A stretch of 64,000 nt of DNA from Deltaproteobacteria bacterium (GCA_019310535.1 JAFDED010000019.1:1-64000); one strand, 5' to 3'. Counted from the stretch's first letter, positions 25,988 through 36,290 are shown. The notes: a model not told the origin generated them from the letters alone. Made by a program: numbers and translations.

Positions 25988-27019
25988 ATGAAGCGAGAGA
26001 ATAAAAAAGGCGGGATGGAATTCGACGTCACACGGCGCTTATTCCTCAAAGGCGCCGCAGCGTTGAGCGGTGCCATGGTACTGGACCCACTGTTGGCATA
26101 CAGTGCGATGAAACCTAAAGATTTCCCGACCAAGCCTCTGAACCACATCATACCGGCCCGCGCCGGCGGCGGATTTGACCGCAGCTCCCGCGTTGCTGCA
26201 ATGGCGTGGGAGAAGAATCTGGGGGTTCCTATAAAATTTTCCTATCTGCCGGGAGGTTCCACGCTGATCGGGTTCAACAAGATGCTCACCATCACCGATG
26301 GCTACGCCACGTCCATAACCTCCATTTCTATGCTTTACCTGGCCATGGAAATTCAGAAACCGAAGTTCGGGTGGAAGGACCTTGCTTTTGTTGGTACCTT
26401 GATCGTTGACCCCAACCAGATTATGGTACACAAAGATGCGCCTTGGAAGGACGCGAGGGAGTTTATCGAAGCCGGCCGCAAGGCAAAGACTCCGCTGAAA
26501 ATTTCCACCTCTCATCCCAATGCTAACAATACCCTGGCTGCTGTGATCTTCATCAAGCTCTCCAAGATTAACGCCGAGGTTGTTGCCTTTGACGGTGGCT
26601 CTGCTGCACGCAACGCTCTGGCCGGCAAGCACGTGGATGCTTGCTGCGGCCCCATGTTCAGTGCTTTGAATGTGGCTGGGATAGTGAGGGGTCTGGTTGT
26701 ATTCCAGGATAACAATCCAGTTCCTCACCTCTGGAAGGGCGTCCAGCCTGCTAAGGAAGCCCTGGACTTCGATATGCCCGAATCGCAGGATGCCTTTGCG
26801 TTCTTCTGCCCCAGGGCTGTGGTCAAGCGCTACCCTGACCGCTATAAGTTCCTTGTGGACACGTTCCGCGAGACCGTTGAATCAGAGGAAATCAAGAAGC
26901 TGGGCCAAAAATCGGGAATGACTCCTTTCCTGGAGTACTGGTCGCCGGAGAAGTGCGAAAAGTTCGTAGAGGACTACGATGCGGTCTTCAAGAAATATGG
27001 TTACTTGATGAAGAAGTGA
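25988..27019 (+). CDS. tripartite tricarboxylate transporter, periplasmic binding protein (TctC type)
   Basis: 343 residues. The N-terminus has a twin-arginine signal (TRRLFLKGAAAL), so it is exported folded by Tat. The mature part matches Bug/TctC binding proteins, which capture carboxylates. The aspartates and backbone loops that bind the carboxylate cannot be used to name the ligand. The start at ATG 25988 follows AAGGAGG at 25975-25981; an earlier in-frame start at 25922 is not supported. It is followed by TctB and TctA genes. Confidence 0.85.
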   Translation: MKRENKKGGMEFDVTRRLFLKGAAALSGAMVLDPLLAYSAMKPKDFPTKPLNHIIPARAGGGFDRSSRVAAMAWEKNLGVPIKFSYLPGGSTLIGFNKMLTITDGYATSITSISMLYLAMEIQKPKFGWKDLAFVGTLIVDPNQIMVHKDAPWKDAREFIEAGRKAKTPLKISTSHPNANNTLAAVIFIKLSKINAEVVAFDGGSAARNALAGKHVDACCGPMFSALNVAGIVRGLVVFQDNNPVPHLWKGVQPAKEALDFDMPESQDAFAFFCPRAVVKRYPDRYKFLVDTFRETVESEEIKKLGQKSGMTPFLEYWSPEKCEKFVEDYDAVFKKYGYLMKK

Positions 27020-27149
27020 AAGTGTTCGGCCCGGGGGGTGATCATATCATAGAAGCTTGCCTGAAGGAGCGCTGAAACGCGGGGCTTTGATCATTGAACT
27101 GTTTTGCGCTCCTGTCACTCCCCGGGTATTGGTGAAAGGGCGCAATCAA

Positions 27150-27662
27150 ATGCGCGGCACCGGAAAAAAGAAAAAATCGCTGGAGGGGCTCAGGCGGGAG
27201 GAATTCTTTGTTCCCATTGTTGTGATTCTTTCCTCTATTTCTTACATCAGTCAGGTGTGGGGCGCTCCGCGGGTGGTGATCTTATGGCCATACATCGTTA
27301 TGGTGTTGCTGCTTGTCTGCACTGCGGTTGTTGTGGGGGAAAGTCTGGCGGGCGGTTGGCGACGAGTCCAAAAAAAAGATTCTTCCAGTGCAGGAATTTT
27401 GGCATGGCTGCGAAAGGGTGAGAAGCCCCTCCTCATAACCGGGATTACCATATGTTACCTTGTGGCCATTGAACACCTGGGATTCACGCTCTCCAATTTC
27501 CTGTACCTGATGATACTCCTCCGGGTGCTGGGGACCCGCAGCGTAATGGTTATCACGTGCATTTCTCTGCTTATCACTGCCGTTTTACACCTGGTGATGA
27601 TCAACTTTCTTCAAATGCCCATTCCCAGGCTTCACCTTCCTTTCACAAGCTGGGAATTGTAG
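27150..27662 (+). CDS. tripartite tricarboxylate transporter, small membrane subunit (TctB type)
   Basis: About 170 residues with four hydrophobic segments (first: FFVPIVVILSSISYI), the usual TctB size and topology. The frame is open back to 27057, but ATG 27150 gives the normal length; AAAGGGCG upstream is a modest ribosome site. TctB is the poorly conserved partner of TctA in secondary, ion-driven import. It lies 9 bp before the TctA gene. Confidence 0.8.
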   Translation: MRGTGKKKKSLEGLRREEFFVPIVVILSSISYISQVWGAPRVVILWPYIVMVLLLVCTAVVVGESLAGGWRRVQKKDSSSAGILAWLRKGEKPLLITGITICYLVAIEHLGFTLSNFLYLMILLRVLGTRSVMVITCISLLITAVLHLVMINFLQMPIPRLHLPFTSWEL

Positions 27663-27671
27663 GTCAAATCC

Positions 27672-29198
27672 ATGGAATTCATCCCCAACGCTGATATGCT
27701 TAACGGAGCTCTCTCCTTGCTGTTTCAGCCAAAGGTTCTGATATGGCTGGTGGTGGGGTTGATATCGGGCTTCATCGTGGGGGCTATCCCGGGATTCAAC
27801 GATACCAATTTCCTGGCCATGGTTCTTCCCTTTACGGTTTACCTGGGGCCAATGCAGGCTGTCATATTTATGATGGCGGTTTTTTGCGGATCGCAAACTG
27901 CGGGATCCATCCCCGCCATACTTGTCAATATCCCGGGAACACCTTCCAACGCTCCCACCACGCTGGAAGGATTCGCTCTGACCAGGCAGGGTAGGGCGGG
28001 CGAGGCGCTGGGATGCTCTCTTTTTTCATCCACCATGGGTGGGTTGTCGGGCTCTATCATATGCCTTTTGCTGGCGCCCATCATCGGTATCTACGCGCTG
28101 AAGTTCGGACCTGCCGAGATCTGTGCCATGGCCATCTTCGGGATGTCAGCCGTGGGATCCCTGACGGGCAGGAGCATTTCCAAAGGTCTGGTCTCATCCC
28201 TTCTAGGGCTTCTTCTGGCCACCATCGGAACCGAGATGGAGCTGGGCAGGATGCGCTCCACTTTCGGATTTTATGAGCTTGCCGAAGGGTTTCCGCTGAT
28301 TCCCGTGCTATTGGGGGCCTTCGGGTTTTCCGAGGTTCTCTCCCTGGTTCAGGAAGAGTATATCATTTCCGATCGCGCAGTTTTTCGCTTCAGGGGCTAC
28401 GCGTCGCTGTTCCAGGGAATGCGGGAATCCTTGCGCTACAAGCTGTCGATGCTCCGATCAGCCATCATAGGCGTTTTGGTGGGGTTGGTGCCCGGCGTGG
28501 GGGCGGCCGTGGCAACCTGGATCAGCTATGGACAGGCCAGGGCGTGGTCCAAGACACCGGAGAAGTTCGGCACGGGACATTACGAGGGGCTGGTCGCAAC
28601 CGATACGTGCAACAACGGCGTTACAGGCGGGGCGTTGATTCCCACCATGACACTGGGCATCCCCGGCAGCGGGACCACGGTGGTGGTCATGGCCGCCCTG
28701 ATGATCAACGGTATCCAGCCAGGGCCCAGCCTCTTCATGAACTTTCAACAGGAGGCGTATGCCATCTTTTTCTCACTGTTTCTGAGTAATGTGCTGATGT
28801 TCCTGGTGGGACTGGTGGTGATGCGTTTCCTTCCGCTGGTCACGTATGTTCCAACGCGCATCCTGGCTCCCATCATGGCGTTGTTCTGCCTTGTGGGCGG
28901 GCTTGCATGGCGAGGATTTGTTTTCGATATGATCCTGGTTTTTTTCTTCGGCCTGCTGGGTCTCGTGATGAAGCGCAACGGGTATTCGACCCCGGCCTTG
29001 GTCCTGGCCGTCATTCTTGGTCCCATCGCAGAGAAGAACCTGATCTGGAGCCTCAAGATCGGTGGGCCGGCCATATTTCTTCGACCCATTAGTTTGGGAA
29101 TTTTGTTGGCCACAGTGGGAGCAATCTTTGTGCCCGTTTTCATCAGGAAGATCGCCAGAAGCGGGGTGGCGGATCGTGTAACCGGTTCGGGTGAATAA
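27672..29198 (+). CDS. tripartite tricarboxylate transporter, large membrane subunit (TctA type)
   Basis: 508 residues, about 10-12 membrane helices. Conserved TctA stretches are visible: GAIPGFNDTNFLAMVLPFT, SIPAILVNIPGTPSNAPTT and the repeated GIPGSGTT signature. It forms the translocation channel of a sodium- or proton-coupled carboxylate importer with the TctB and TctC proteins encoded just upstream. Confidence 0.92.
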   Translation: MEFIPNADMLNGALSLLFQPKVLIWLVVGLISGFIVGAIPGFNDTNFLAMVLPFTVYLGPMQAVIFMMAVFCGSQTAGSIPAILVNIPGTPSNAPTTLEGFALTRQGRAGEALGCSLFSSTMGGLSGSIICLLLAPIIGIYALKFGPAEICAMAIFGMSAVGSLTGRSISKGLVSSLLGLLLATIGTEMELGRMRSTFGFYELAEGFPLIPVLLGAFGFSEVLSLVQEEYIISDRAVFRFRGYASLFQGMRESLRYKLSMLRSAIIGVLVGLVPGVGAAVATWISYGQARAWSKTPEKFGTGHYEGLVATDTCNNGVTGGALIPTMTLGIPGSGTTVVVMAALMINGIQPGPSLFMNFQQEAYAIFFSLFLSNVLMFLVGLVVMRFLPLVTYVPTRILAPIMALFCLVGGLAWRGFVFDMILVFFFGLLGLVMKRNGYSTPALVLAVILGPIAEKNLIWSLKIGGPAIFLRPISLGILLATVGAIFVPVFIRKIARSGVADRVTGSGE

Positions 29199-29304
29199 AG
29201 GGACTGCGCACCGTGCCTTCGGTATTCAATGGGCGATATGATTTCCGCTCGCTTCTCCGTGGCAGACCATGCTTTGAAAGTTCCTTTGAAAAAGGAGGCT
29301 TCGC

Positions 29305-30060
29305 ATGGCACTGGAAATTACCTGGTATGATAACACCGCCTTTCGGGTGGCTACCGATGAGCACGTGATCTGGTTTGATCCTTCGGTCAACAAGAATCCG
29401 GGATCGCCCATCAGGACCGAGGATATCCGGGAAAAAGCTGATTTTGTCTTTACAACCCACGGAGACCCGGGACATTTCACCAACAGCGTTGAGATCACAC
29501 GGCGGACGGGCGCCCGCTTTGTGGGTCCCGAGGATCTGTGCAATTTCATTTTGGATAATAAGCAACTGTCTCCGGACCTCGTCGTTCCCTTGAAATTCGA
29601 GGTGACGCAATATATCGATGGCCTGGAGGTCTACCTTTTCAAAGCCGTTCACCCGGAATTGACGCCAAGACTCATCGAGCACGTCCGGGAGTGGGGCGGT
29701 GGTGTGAAGACGCGTAATGGTGGCTTTGTGGTGCGCGGAAAGGGCTATTGCCTCTGCCTGGTGGGCGACTGCATCCATTCGGAAGTCTTCAAGAAAGCCG
29801 GGCTTAAGTTCGAGATTGACATTGGCATGATCCCGGTGCAGGGAAGGATGCACCAGGACTCATCCCATGAGGAGGCGGCGGAACACGGGGCGCGCATCGT
29901 TCGCGACCTCAACCTCAAAGTGCTCTTCCCAGCCATCCAGTATACTTTCGAGATGGGCAGAATTGATCCTTTGAAAAGACGACTCAAGGAGATGGGCATT
30001 TACCCGCGAATCATTATGGAGAAACCTGGAACGGTCCATCGGTTGGAAGCGTTCGGATAA
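29305..30060 (+). CDS. MBL-fold (UlaG-like) metal-dependent hydrolase
   Basis: 251 residues of the metallo-beta-lactamase fold. The usual THxHxDH metal motif reads THGDPGH, so the second metal-site His is Asp and the Asp is Gly; other ligands (VGDCIHS and the IQYTFEMG region) are recognisable. It is probably a lactonase or amide hydrolase with a changed metal site, as seen in some UlaG relatives. A GGAGG precedes ATG 29305. It lies between the transporter and an amidohydrolase, suggesting processing of the imported substrate. Confidence 0.75.
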   Translation: MALEITWYDNTAFRVATDEHVIWFDPSVNKNPGSPIRTEDIREKADFVFTTHGDPGHFTNSVEITRRTGARFVGPEDLCNFILDNKQLSPDLVVPLKFEVTQYIDGLEVYLFKAVHPELTPRLIEHVREWGGGVKTRNGGFVVRGKGYCLCLVGDCIHSEVFKKAGLKFEIDIGMIPVQGRMHQDSSHEEAAEHGARIVRDLNLKVLFPAIQYTFEMGRIDPLKRRLKEMGIYPRIIMEKPGTVHRLEAFG

Positions 30061-30070
30061 TGGAGGCGAT

Positions 30071-31207
30071 ATGAAATACAATCTGCTCCTTAAAGGAGGG
30101 AAAATCGTTGATGCGGCCGCGGGTCTGGATGGTCGCATGGATGTGGGTGTGTGCGGGGAGTTCATTGCAGAGGTGGCTCCAGACTTGAATCCCGCCGAAG
30201 CAAGGCGGGTGATGGATATCAGCGGGTTGATCGTGGCGCCCGGCCTGATCGATTTACATGCCCATGCATTTATTGCGGCGGGGCATCTGGGGCTGGAGAC
30301 GGATATCACGTGCCGCTCTACTGGGGTTACCACACTAGTGGATGCCGGAAGCTGTGGTGCGGCTACGTTCCAGGGGTTCAAGGAGATTCTGATGGATCGG
30401 GCCGAGACCCGCTTGCGTGCATTCCTGCATATTTCCTCCACTGGACTGGCGGATCTGACAGTGGGGGAATCGATCCATCTGAACTTTCACGATCCTGAGC
30501 GCGCGGCTGAGACGGCCGTGGACCACTCGGAGCTGATCCTGGGCATCAAGGTGCGACAGCAGATCGAGGCGGTGGGCGATAATGGCCTCGAGCCGCTGCG
30601 GCTGGCCAAGCGGGCTGCATCCCTGGCGGGGGGGCTCCCCACCATGGTCCATGTGACCCATCCGCCGGTGCCTCTGAGCCGGATGCTCGATTTGCTGGAG
30701 CCAGGGGACATCGTCACACACTTTCTGCATGGCCGGGGAATGGGAATTCTGGATGATGACGGAAAAATCTCAGACCCCGTGAAAGAAGCACGGCGGAGGG
30801 GGATCGTCCTCGACGTCGGCCATGGAAGAAACCATCTGAACTTCCCTGTTGCACGGGTCGCCCTGGGGGAGGGTCTCCTGCCCGACACCATCTCTTCCGA
30901 CTTGACCCGGTACGGGAGGGAAGGCGTGGTTAAAAACCTCCTTCATGTCCTCTCCAAATTTTTGAACCTGGGGATGGGTCTTGCGCCGGTTCTGGCTTGT
31001 GCCACCGCAAATCCCGCCCATCTGCTGGGTATGGAGGGCAAGATCGGTACACTCCGGAAGGGGGCTGTTGCCGATATAGCGGTCTTGGCACTGGAATCGG
31101 GCGATTTTGTCTTCGAGGACTGCGATGGAAACACCATGCAAGGGAAATATCGACTTGCACCCAGATATACCATCCGTCAGGGCAAACTGACATGGCAGTG
31201 GAAATGA
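30071..31207 (+). CDS. amidohydrolase/deacetylase-type metallohydrolase
   Basis: 378 residues with the amidohydrolase TIM barrel. The HAH metal motif is in LIDLHAHAF (about 63-65), a candidate bridging Lys lies in GIKVRQQ, further His ligands are in MVHVTHPP and FLHG, and the final Asp is in SSDL. The fold is closest to the dihydroorotase/deacetylase group (COG3964) that opens cyclic amides or removes acyl groups. It follows the MBL protein by 10 bp and ends convergently with the acyl-CoA synthetase. Substrate unknown. Confidence 0.82.
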   Translation: MKYNLLLKGGKIVDAAAGLDGRMDVGVCGEFIAEVAPDLNPAEARRVMDISGLIVAPGLIDLHAHAFIAAGHLGLETDITCRSTGVTTLVDAGSCGAATFQGFKEILMDRAETRLRAFLHISSTGLADLTVGESIHLNFHDPERAAETAVDHSELILGIKVRQQIEAVGDNGLEPLRLAKRAASLAGGLPTMVHVTHPPVPLSRMLDLLEPGDIVTHFLHGRGMGILDDDGKISDPVKEARRRGIVLDVGHGRNHLNFPVARVALGEGLLPDTISSDLTRYGREGVVKNLLHVLSKFLNLGMGLAPVLACATANPAHLLGMEGKIGTLRKGAVADIAVLALESGDFVFEDCDGNTMQGKYRLAPRYTIRQGKLTWQWK

Positions 31208-31221
31208 CCTAATACTTTTTC

Positions 31222-33354
31222 TTATTCGCCTTTTCGCTTGATCACCAGCGCATCCACGGCCACGGCCCCCTCTCCTTCTGGGTATACCATAAGGGGGTTG
31301 ATATCCACAGCCTCGATTTCGTCGCCCAGGTCCCCGGCAAGTTGCGACAGGCGAAGAAGCACATCGACGATGGCTCCCCTGTCGGCGGCGGGAAGGCCGC
31401 GAAAGCCTCTGAGCAGGGCAGCGCTGCGGATTTCATCCAGCATTTCCTCCGCGTCAGTAGGTCCGATCGGAGCCAGCCGCATGGAGACATCCCGGAGAAC
31501 TTCCACGAGGATTCCGCCCAGCCCGAACACCAGGACGGGGCCGAACTGGGGATCACGGGAAATCCCGGCGATAACCTCCAGGCCCTCCTGCGCCATTTTC
31601 TGTACCAGAACACCCTGGATCTCGGCCTCCGGGTCATGAGACCGCACCGCTTCCAGAATTTCTCCGTAAGATTTCCGGACCTCTACACAGGAGGAGAGAT
31701 TCAGCCGAATAGCTCCCGCCTCACTCTTGTGGAGGATTGAAGGGGAAAGGACTTTAAGAGCCACTGGAAAGCCCAGCACTTCCGCCTGTTCGGCTGCCTC
31801 CCGGGTTGTGTGGGCCACTTTCTCCTGGATCACGGGGATGCCGTACAGGCTCAGCAGTTGTTTGCTCTGATTCTCCGTAAGGTGTTGGCCGGCAGAACCC
31901 AGTATCCCCCTGGCTTTATCAGTATCTGCTGAAAGTCCGGGCAGGGCCCTTTTTCGCTGTGCATGCTTGCCTACGAATCGGGCATGGTGCACAAGGGCTC
32001 GTAGCGCGTGGGCACAGGATTCCGGCGTCCGAAACGCAGGGACACCGCCTGCCTCCAGGAGGCGGGCGGCCTCATCCGCCAAGGGGTTCAGATAGGCCAA
32101 CAACGGCCGATCAGATCCTGCTGCCTCCAGAACCGGTCTCACTCCCAGCTCTGGGTAAAATTGTGCGGAGGTGCCCACCACAGCCACCACGATATCGAAG
32201 TTTTCGTCCTCCAAAAACAATCTCAGGCTCTTGCGGAACCCGTCCCCAACCCCCGACATGGTTACATCCAGGGGATTGGCAGTGGAAGCAAAGGAAGGAA
32301 GCCCCAGGGCTTCTGTTCGCGCTGTATCCGCCTTGGGCGATGGAAACTTCAGACCGAGAAATCCGCCTTCATCCGCCAGCAGCAGTGCCCCCCCTCCCGT
32401 GGTGGTCAGCACTCCGACCCGGTCGCCGGCCGGAAGGGGGGTTTTGCTGAACATAGAGGCGGTCTCGAATAACTCCTCCAGTGCGTGCACGCGCACGACG
32501 CCCATCTGCCTGAACATGGCGCTGTAAACTTCATCTGAACCGGTAAGGGCGCCCGTGTGAGACGCGGCCGCCTTGCGGCCCACCTCGGCCTTGCCCACCT
32601 TGAGGACCACTATGGGCTTGCCCTTCTCCATGGCCGTTCGGGCGGCTTTCAGAAACGGCTGAATATCTGTATCCCTTAGGCCTTCCATGAAGATGGCCAC
32701 CGCCGAGGTGTGGGGGTCCTCCAGCATGAACCGGACATAGTCCGAGCACTTGAGGTCCATCTCGTTGCCGGTGGAGACCACATGGCTGAACCCTATACCG
32801 CGGCTGTAAGCACGCGTGATGAGCGCCCCGGTCATGCCGCCGCTCTGGGAGACAAGACCTACCTTCCCGGGTTTGAGATCATCCAGCTCCATGGCCACCA
32901 CCGGGGTCAGCACGACCCTATCCACCAGGTTGACCATCCCCCCGGAGTTGGGGCCGCAGATGACCATCCCGCTGGCGTGCGCTAATGCCAGGAGTTCCTG
33001 CTCGGCCCTCTTGCCTTCCTCGCTCGTTTCTCCCATGCCCGCGGTGTGCAGCAGTACAGCCCGCACGCCACGCTCAGCGCACTGCCGCACCGCATCCAGC
33101 GTCAGCCTGGCCGGAATCTGCACGAACGCCATGTCCGGCACCTCTGGCAGGTCCCTCACGCTCCCGAAGCAGGGGATACCCGATATCTCCTGATATTTAG
33201 GGTTGATCGGGTATATCCGTCCCGGGTAGCCGTGCTTTATTAAATATTTCAAGGTCCGGCCGGTGAACTTGGTCATGTCCGAGGAGACGCCGATGACGGC
33301 CACAGATGCAGGGTTAAAAAACGCTTCCAGGTTTTTCATTCGCTGGATTGTCAT
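31222..33354 (-). CDS. NDP-forming acyl-CoA synthetase (acetate--CoA ligase family)
   Basis: 710 residues: an N-terminal CoA-binding domain (about 8-130, SVAVIGVSSD), a succinyl-CoA-synthetase-like domain (about 150-460) containing the phospho-His loop near SHTGALTG, and a C-terminal ATP-grasp domain (about 490-710). It converts a carboxylic acid to its CoA thioester with ATP to ADP and phosphate, or makes ATP in reverse, typical of anaerobes. It leads to no obvious thiolase here, but is the natural entry step for acids taken up by the neighbouring transporter. Confidence 0.85.
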   Translation of the reverse strand: MTIQRMKNLEAFFNPASVAVIGVSSDMTKFTGRTLKYLIKHGYPGRIYPINPKYQEISGIPCFGSVRDLPEVPDMAFVQIPARLTLDAVRQCAERGVRAVLLHTAGMGETSEEGKRAEQELLALAHASGMVICGPNSGGMVNLVDRVVLTPVVAMELDDLKPGKVGLVSQSGGMTGALITRAYSRGIGFSHVVSTGNEMDLKCSDYVRFMLEDPHTSAVAIFMEGLRDTDIQPFLKAARTAMEKGKPIVVLKVGKAEVGRKAAASHTGALTGSDEVYSAMFRQMGVVRVHALEELFETASMFSKTPLPAGDRVGVLTTTGGGALLLADEGGFLGLKFPSPKADTARTEALGLPSFASTANPLDVTMSGVGDGFRKSLRLFLEDENFDIVVAVVGTSAQFYPELGVRPVLEAAGSDRPLLAYLNPLADEAARLLEAGGVPAFRTPESCAHALRALVHHARFVGKHAQRKRALPGLSADTDKARGILGSAGQHLTENQSKQLLSLYGIPVIQEKVAHTTREAAEQAEVLGFPVALKVLSPSILHKSEAGAIRLNLSSCVEVRKSYGEILEAVRSHDPEAEIQGVLVQKMAQEGLEVIAGISRDPQFGPVLVFGLGGILVEVLRDVSMRLAPIGPTDAEEMLDEIRSAALLRGFRGLPAADRGAIVDVLLRLSQLAGDLGDEIEAVDINPLMVYPEGEGAVAVDALVIKRKGE

Positions 33355-33455
33355 GCCTTCACCCGTTTCCTATCTTTCTTGCAGCCCCTTTAGATGAGCG
33401 CATAGTATTCGCAAAAAATAGTTATTATTAACGGTCGAGGCTCTGATGAAGCCTT

Positions 33456-34811
33456 TTAGAGCATCTCCATCAACCGGGAGGGTGGAACATCCTCGAGGTT
33501 CATTACAGCGTCCATTATTGCCCGTGCATGGTTGTGGGGCACAACGAGGGATGCGTTGGCCATGAATTTCCCCTGGATTTCTTCCTGGGTGGCGGGATAC
33601 TCAGGCTCACCGTGCGGCAGATCGATGCGATGCCTGTATTGACGACCGTCATTAAGGGTCACAACCATGCCGGCGCCCCGGAGACGGGGGTAGGATTGCT
33701 CCCACTCTTTCTTTGTGCTCACCTCCACCCGTCCGGCCAATTCGTGGATAGCACTGTGGCGAATGTTCTCCTCGGAGTACTTGTCGGTAAAGGCGTCGCC
33801 GAGGTACATGGCCATGGCCACGGAAAAGGGGAGGCTGAACTTGGCTGCGGAGACTGTGTCGGGATGGATCGTATCGCCGCAAAACTGGACGGCCACCGGG
33901 TACGTTTCGACGGAAATCTTTTGTATCTGTGATGGCTTCACGTTTTGAGCGGCACGGATATTCAGGGCGCAATCGATTGCCGGGTGGATGTGGCGGCAGG
34001 CAGCATGCAGCTTGATGTAGGTGCGCAGGATCTCCCATTCACTTCCCAGGCCCGCCACCATGGCGTCCCTATCCGCGGCATCGGTCATAGCCCTCAGGAA
34101 ACCCTTGGGACCTTCGAAAATGGTCCTGGGCCCCTGTGCATCCCGACGAGCCAGTTCGGCGGCCAGGATGCCCGCCGAGCACGCATGACCGGGGTGTATG
34201 GGCTTGGCCATTGCGCCGTCATGGAGAATTTCCAGCAGGCCCGCTGACTGCAACCCTGCCAGCCCAAGCGCGTGCGTCATCCTGCCGGCGTCCAGTCCGA
34301 TGATATTTCCCACGGACGCGGCCGCGCCGAACGTCCCCACCGTCCCGGTCGTGTGGAAGCCCCTGGACAGGTGGGAGGGATTGATTCCGCGGGAGATCCG
34401 GATGATGACCTCGTATCCTGTCACAATCCCCGCGATTAGCCGCGCTCCGTCCGCACCAATTGCCTCCGCCGCGGCCAGCGCCGCCGGGATGACGGGCACA
34501 CCTGGATGCAGGGCGCCGAAACGGTGCCCGTCGTCCATGTCCAGGGCATGACCGCAGATACCGTTGGCCAGAGCGGCCGAGGGGGCGGGGAATTTCCGGC
34601 CCCCCGTGCGAGTCATGGTCGCCTCGTGCTTTCCTCCCAGGCTGGAGAGGTAATCCCGCACCGCTCGTGGAAACGGCATGTCGGAACCCGCCAGCATCAC
34701 ACCCACAAGATCCAGAACGCTCACCTTGGCCCGGTGAACCACCTCCACCGGAAGGTCCCCGAACCTGAGCCCAGCGGCAAAGCGTGCATATGTCTCAGCA
34801 ATAGTCCCCAT
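33456..34811 (-). CDS. MmgE/PrpD family protein (first of two)
   Basis: About 451 residues of the MmgE/PrpD fold, which includes 2-methylcitrate dehydratase, iminodisuccinate epimerase and cis-aconitate decarboxylase. The conserved LDLVGVMLAGSD, ALANGICGHALDMDDGH and RHIHPAIDC segments are present, with the Asp and His residues of the active site. ATG 34811 is preferred to TTG 34820 because of the position of GGGAGAA. It lies beside a second member (34899-36290); paired copies suggest a heteromer or successive steps. Confidence 0.82.
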   Translation of the reverse strand: MGTIAETYARFAAGLRFGDLPVEVVHRAKVSVLDLVGVMLAGSDMPFPRAVRDYLSSLGGKHEATMTRTGGRKFPAPSAALANGICGHALDMDDGHRFGALHPGVPVIPAALAAAEAIGADGARLIAGIVTGYEVIIRISRGINPSHLSRGFHTTGTVGTFGAAASVGNIIGLDAGRMTHALGLAGLQSAGLLEILHDGAMAKPIHPGHACSAGILAAELARRDAQGPRTIFEGPKGFLRAMTDAADRDAMVAGLGSEWEILRTYIKLHAACRHIHPAIDCALNIRAAQNVKPSQIQKISVETYPVAVQFCGDTIHPDTVSAAKFSLPFSVAMAMYLGDAFTDKYSEENIRHSAIHELAGRVEVSTKKEWEQSYPRLRGAGMVVTLNDGRQYRHRIDLPHGEPEYPATQEEIQGKFMANASLVVPHNHARAIMDAVMNLEDVPPSRLMEML

Positions 34812-34898
34812 GACTACCAATTCTCCCTCACCATGTCATACTTTAGATTCAGAGAAGTTCAATAGTTCGAAAAATGCTAAACTTCTTCCCATGCCCCT

Positions 34899-36290
34899 TC
34901 ACGGAGCCATCAGCCTTGCTACTTCCCCCGCGTCCTGGAGGCTGTCCAGGGCCATGACCTTATGAGAGATTTCCTCAAGACGCGTGGCCGGAAAGGGATG
35001 AACGGAATATTCGGCACACTGAACGAACTTCTCTCTGCATTCCTCCACACTCAAGGGGTTGCGCGGATGCCCCTTGAATTCATTCACCGTCTCGCTGTGT
35101 CGTTGACCGCCGCAGGTGGTGAACTCCACGGTCACGGGACCCATTGAGGCAGGATCCACAATATCCTGGTCTATATGGACGAAAACCCGTTGTGCCATCT
35201 CTGCATAGCGGGGCTGCTGGACCCGTTCCGGCTCGAAGCTGTCCAGGAAGACCCGGCCATCCAGGATGGCGGCCGCCACAGTGTAAGGGGTGGAGAACTG
35301 CGCGTCCACTGTGGGATTACCCCGTATCTCAAAGGGACGGCTTACCACGTCGAAGAAGTGGTGTTTGACAAGGTGGACATCCACGCGCTTTACATCCCCT
35401 GGCTTCAGGCCGTTGCGCTTGACGCACCTCAAGGTCGCATCGATGGCACCATGGGTGTATCTGCAGCAGGGATAGGGCTTGAAGCTGAGCCCGTCCACCT
35501 CAAAATGCTTCCCAAGCCCCTCGGTAAGCTCTTCCCTGCGGTACTGCCCATCCCAGTAAAGCCTGAAAAACCCGTAAGGCCCCTCGAATACTTCCCGGCA
35601 TCCGGTTACACCCCGCCTGGCGAGGTGCACGGCCTGGAGCGCCGCCTGGGCCATGAAGCCCGGCTGCATGCGCTTGGTAAGGGCCGAATCAATGACCACC
35701 TGGCGGGTCCCTGCCGTCGTACTCAACAAAATCCCCATGGCGTTGACCAGTGATTCAACGTCCAGTCCCATTATCCGCCCCGACGCAGCGGCAGCTCCGA
35801 ACGCACCGCAGACAGCCGTTCTCATCCACTTGATCTCCGAGCCTGCGCGTTCCTGGGCCTTGCCCACTGCAAGCCCAAGTCGGCATGCAAGGTCGATCCC
35901 CGTGCACATTGACGACAAAAACTCCCGCCCTGTGCATCCCCCAATCTTTTCGACTGCAGCCAGTGCAGCCGGAAGGATAGGGGCGTTGGCATGAACCACG
36001 GCCCCGTCGTGAGTGTCGTCGAAGTCCCTGGCGTGGAACATGACACTGTTGGCCAGCGCAGCCATGGGTGCGGGAACCCGGCCGCCTCGTACCAGGATGG
36101 TGCTCTCCTCCCTGCCACCCCACTCCTTCACCTGATCAATCACCTGGGCCGCGCCTTCCGCGCTGGATCCGGCCATGCCAACGCCCAGGGTATCAAGAAT
36201 GAACTTCTTGGTCGTTTCAACTGTTGTCAGGGAAAGCCGCTCAAAGTTTGTCTCAAGGACGTTGCGGGCCAGCTCGACAACAATGTCCAT
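34899..36290 (-). CDS. MmgE/PrpD family protein (second of two)
   Basis: 463 residues, same family: the MFHARDFDDTHD block corresponds to the ALDMDDGH region of its neighbour, and the YPCCRYTHGAIDAT block replaces the RHIHPAIDC region, with an extra Cys pair. The two copies have diverged, so they are not a recent duplication. ATG 36290 follows GAGAGGAGAC; the longer frame to 36308 is unsupported. Probable role in isomerising, hydrating or decarboxylating a tricarboxylate-like intermediate. Confidence 0.82.
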   Translation of the reverse strand: MDIVVELARNVLETNFERLSLTTVETTKKFILDTLGVGMAGSSAEGAAQVIDQVKEWGGREESTILVRGGRVPAPMAALANSVMFHARDFDDTHDGAVVHANAPILPAALAAVEKIGGCTGREFLSSMCTGIDLACRLGLAVGKAQERAGSEIKWMRTAVCGAFGAAAASGRIMGLDVESLVNAMGILLSTTAGTRQVVIDSALTKRMQPGFMAQAALQAVHLARRGVTGCREVFEGPYGFFRLYWDGQYRREELTEGLGKHFEVDGLSFKPYPCCRYTHGAIDATLRCVKRNGLKPGDVKRVDVHLVKHHFFDVVSRPFEIRGNPTVDAQFSTPYTVAAAILDGRVFLDSFEPERVQQPRYAEMAQRVFVHIDQDIVDPASMGPVTVEFTTCGGQRHSETVNEFKGHPRNPLSVEECREKFVQCAEYSVHPFPATRLEEISHKVMALDSLQDAGEVARLMAP

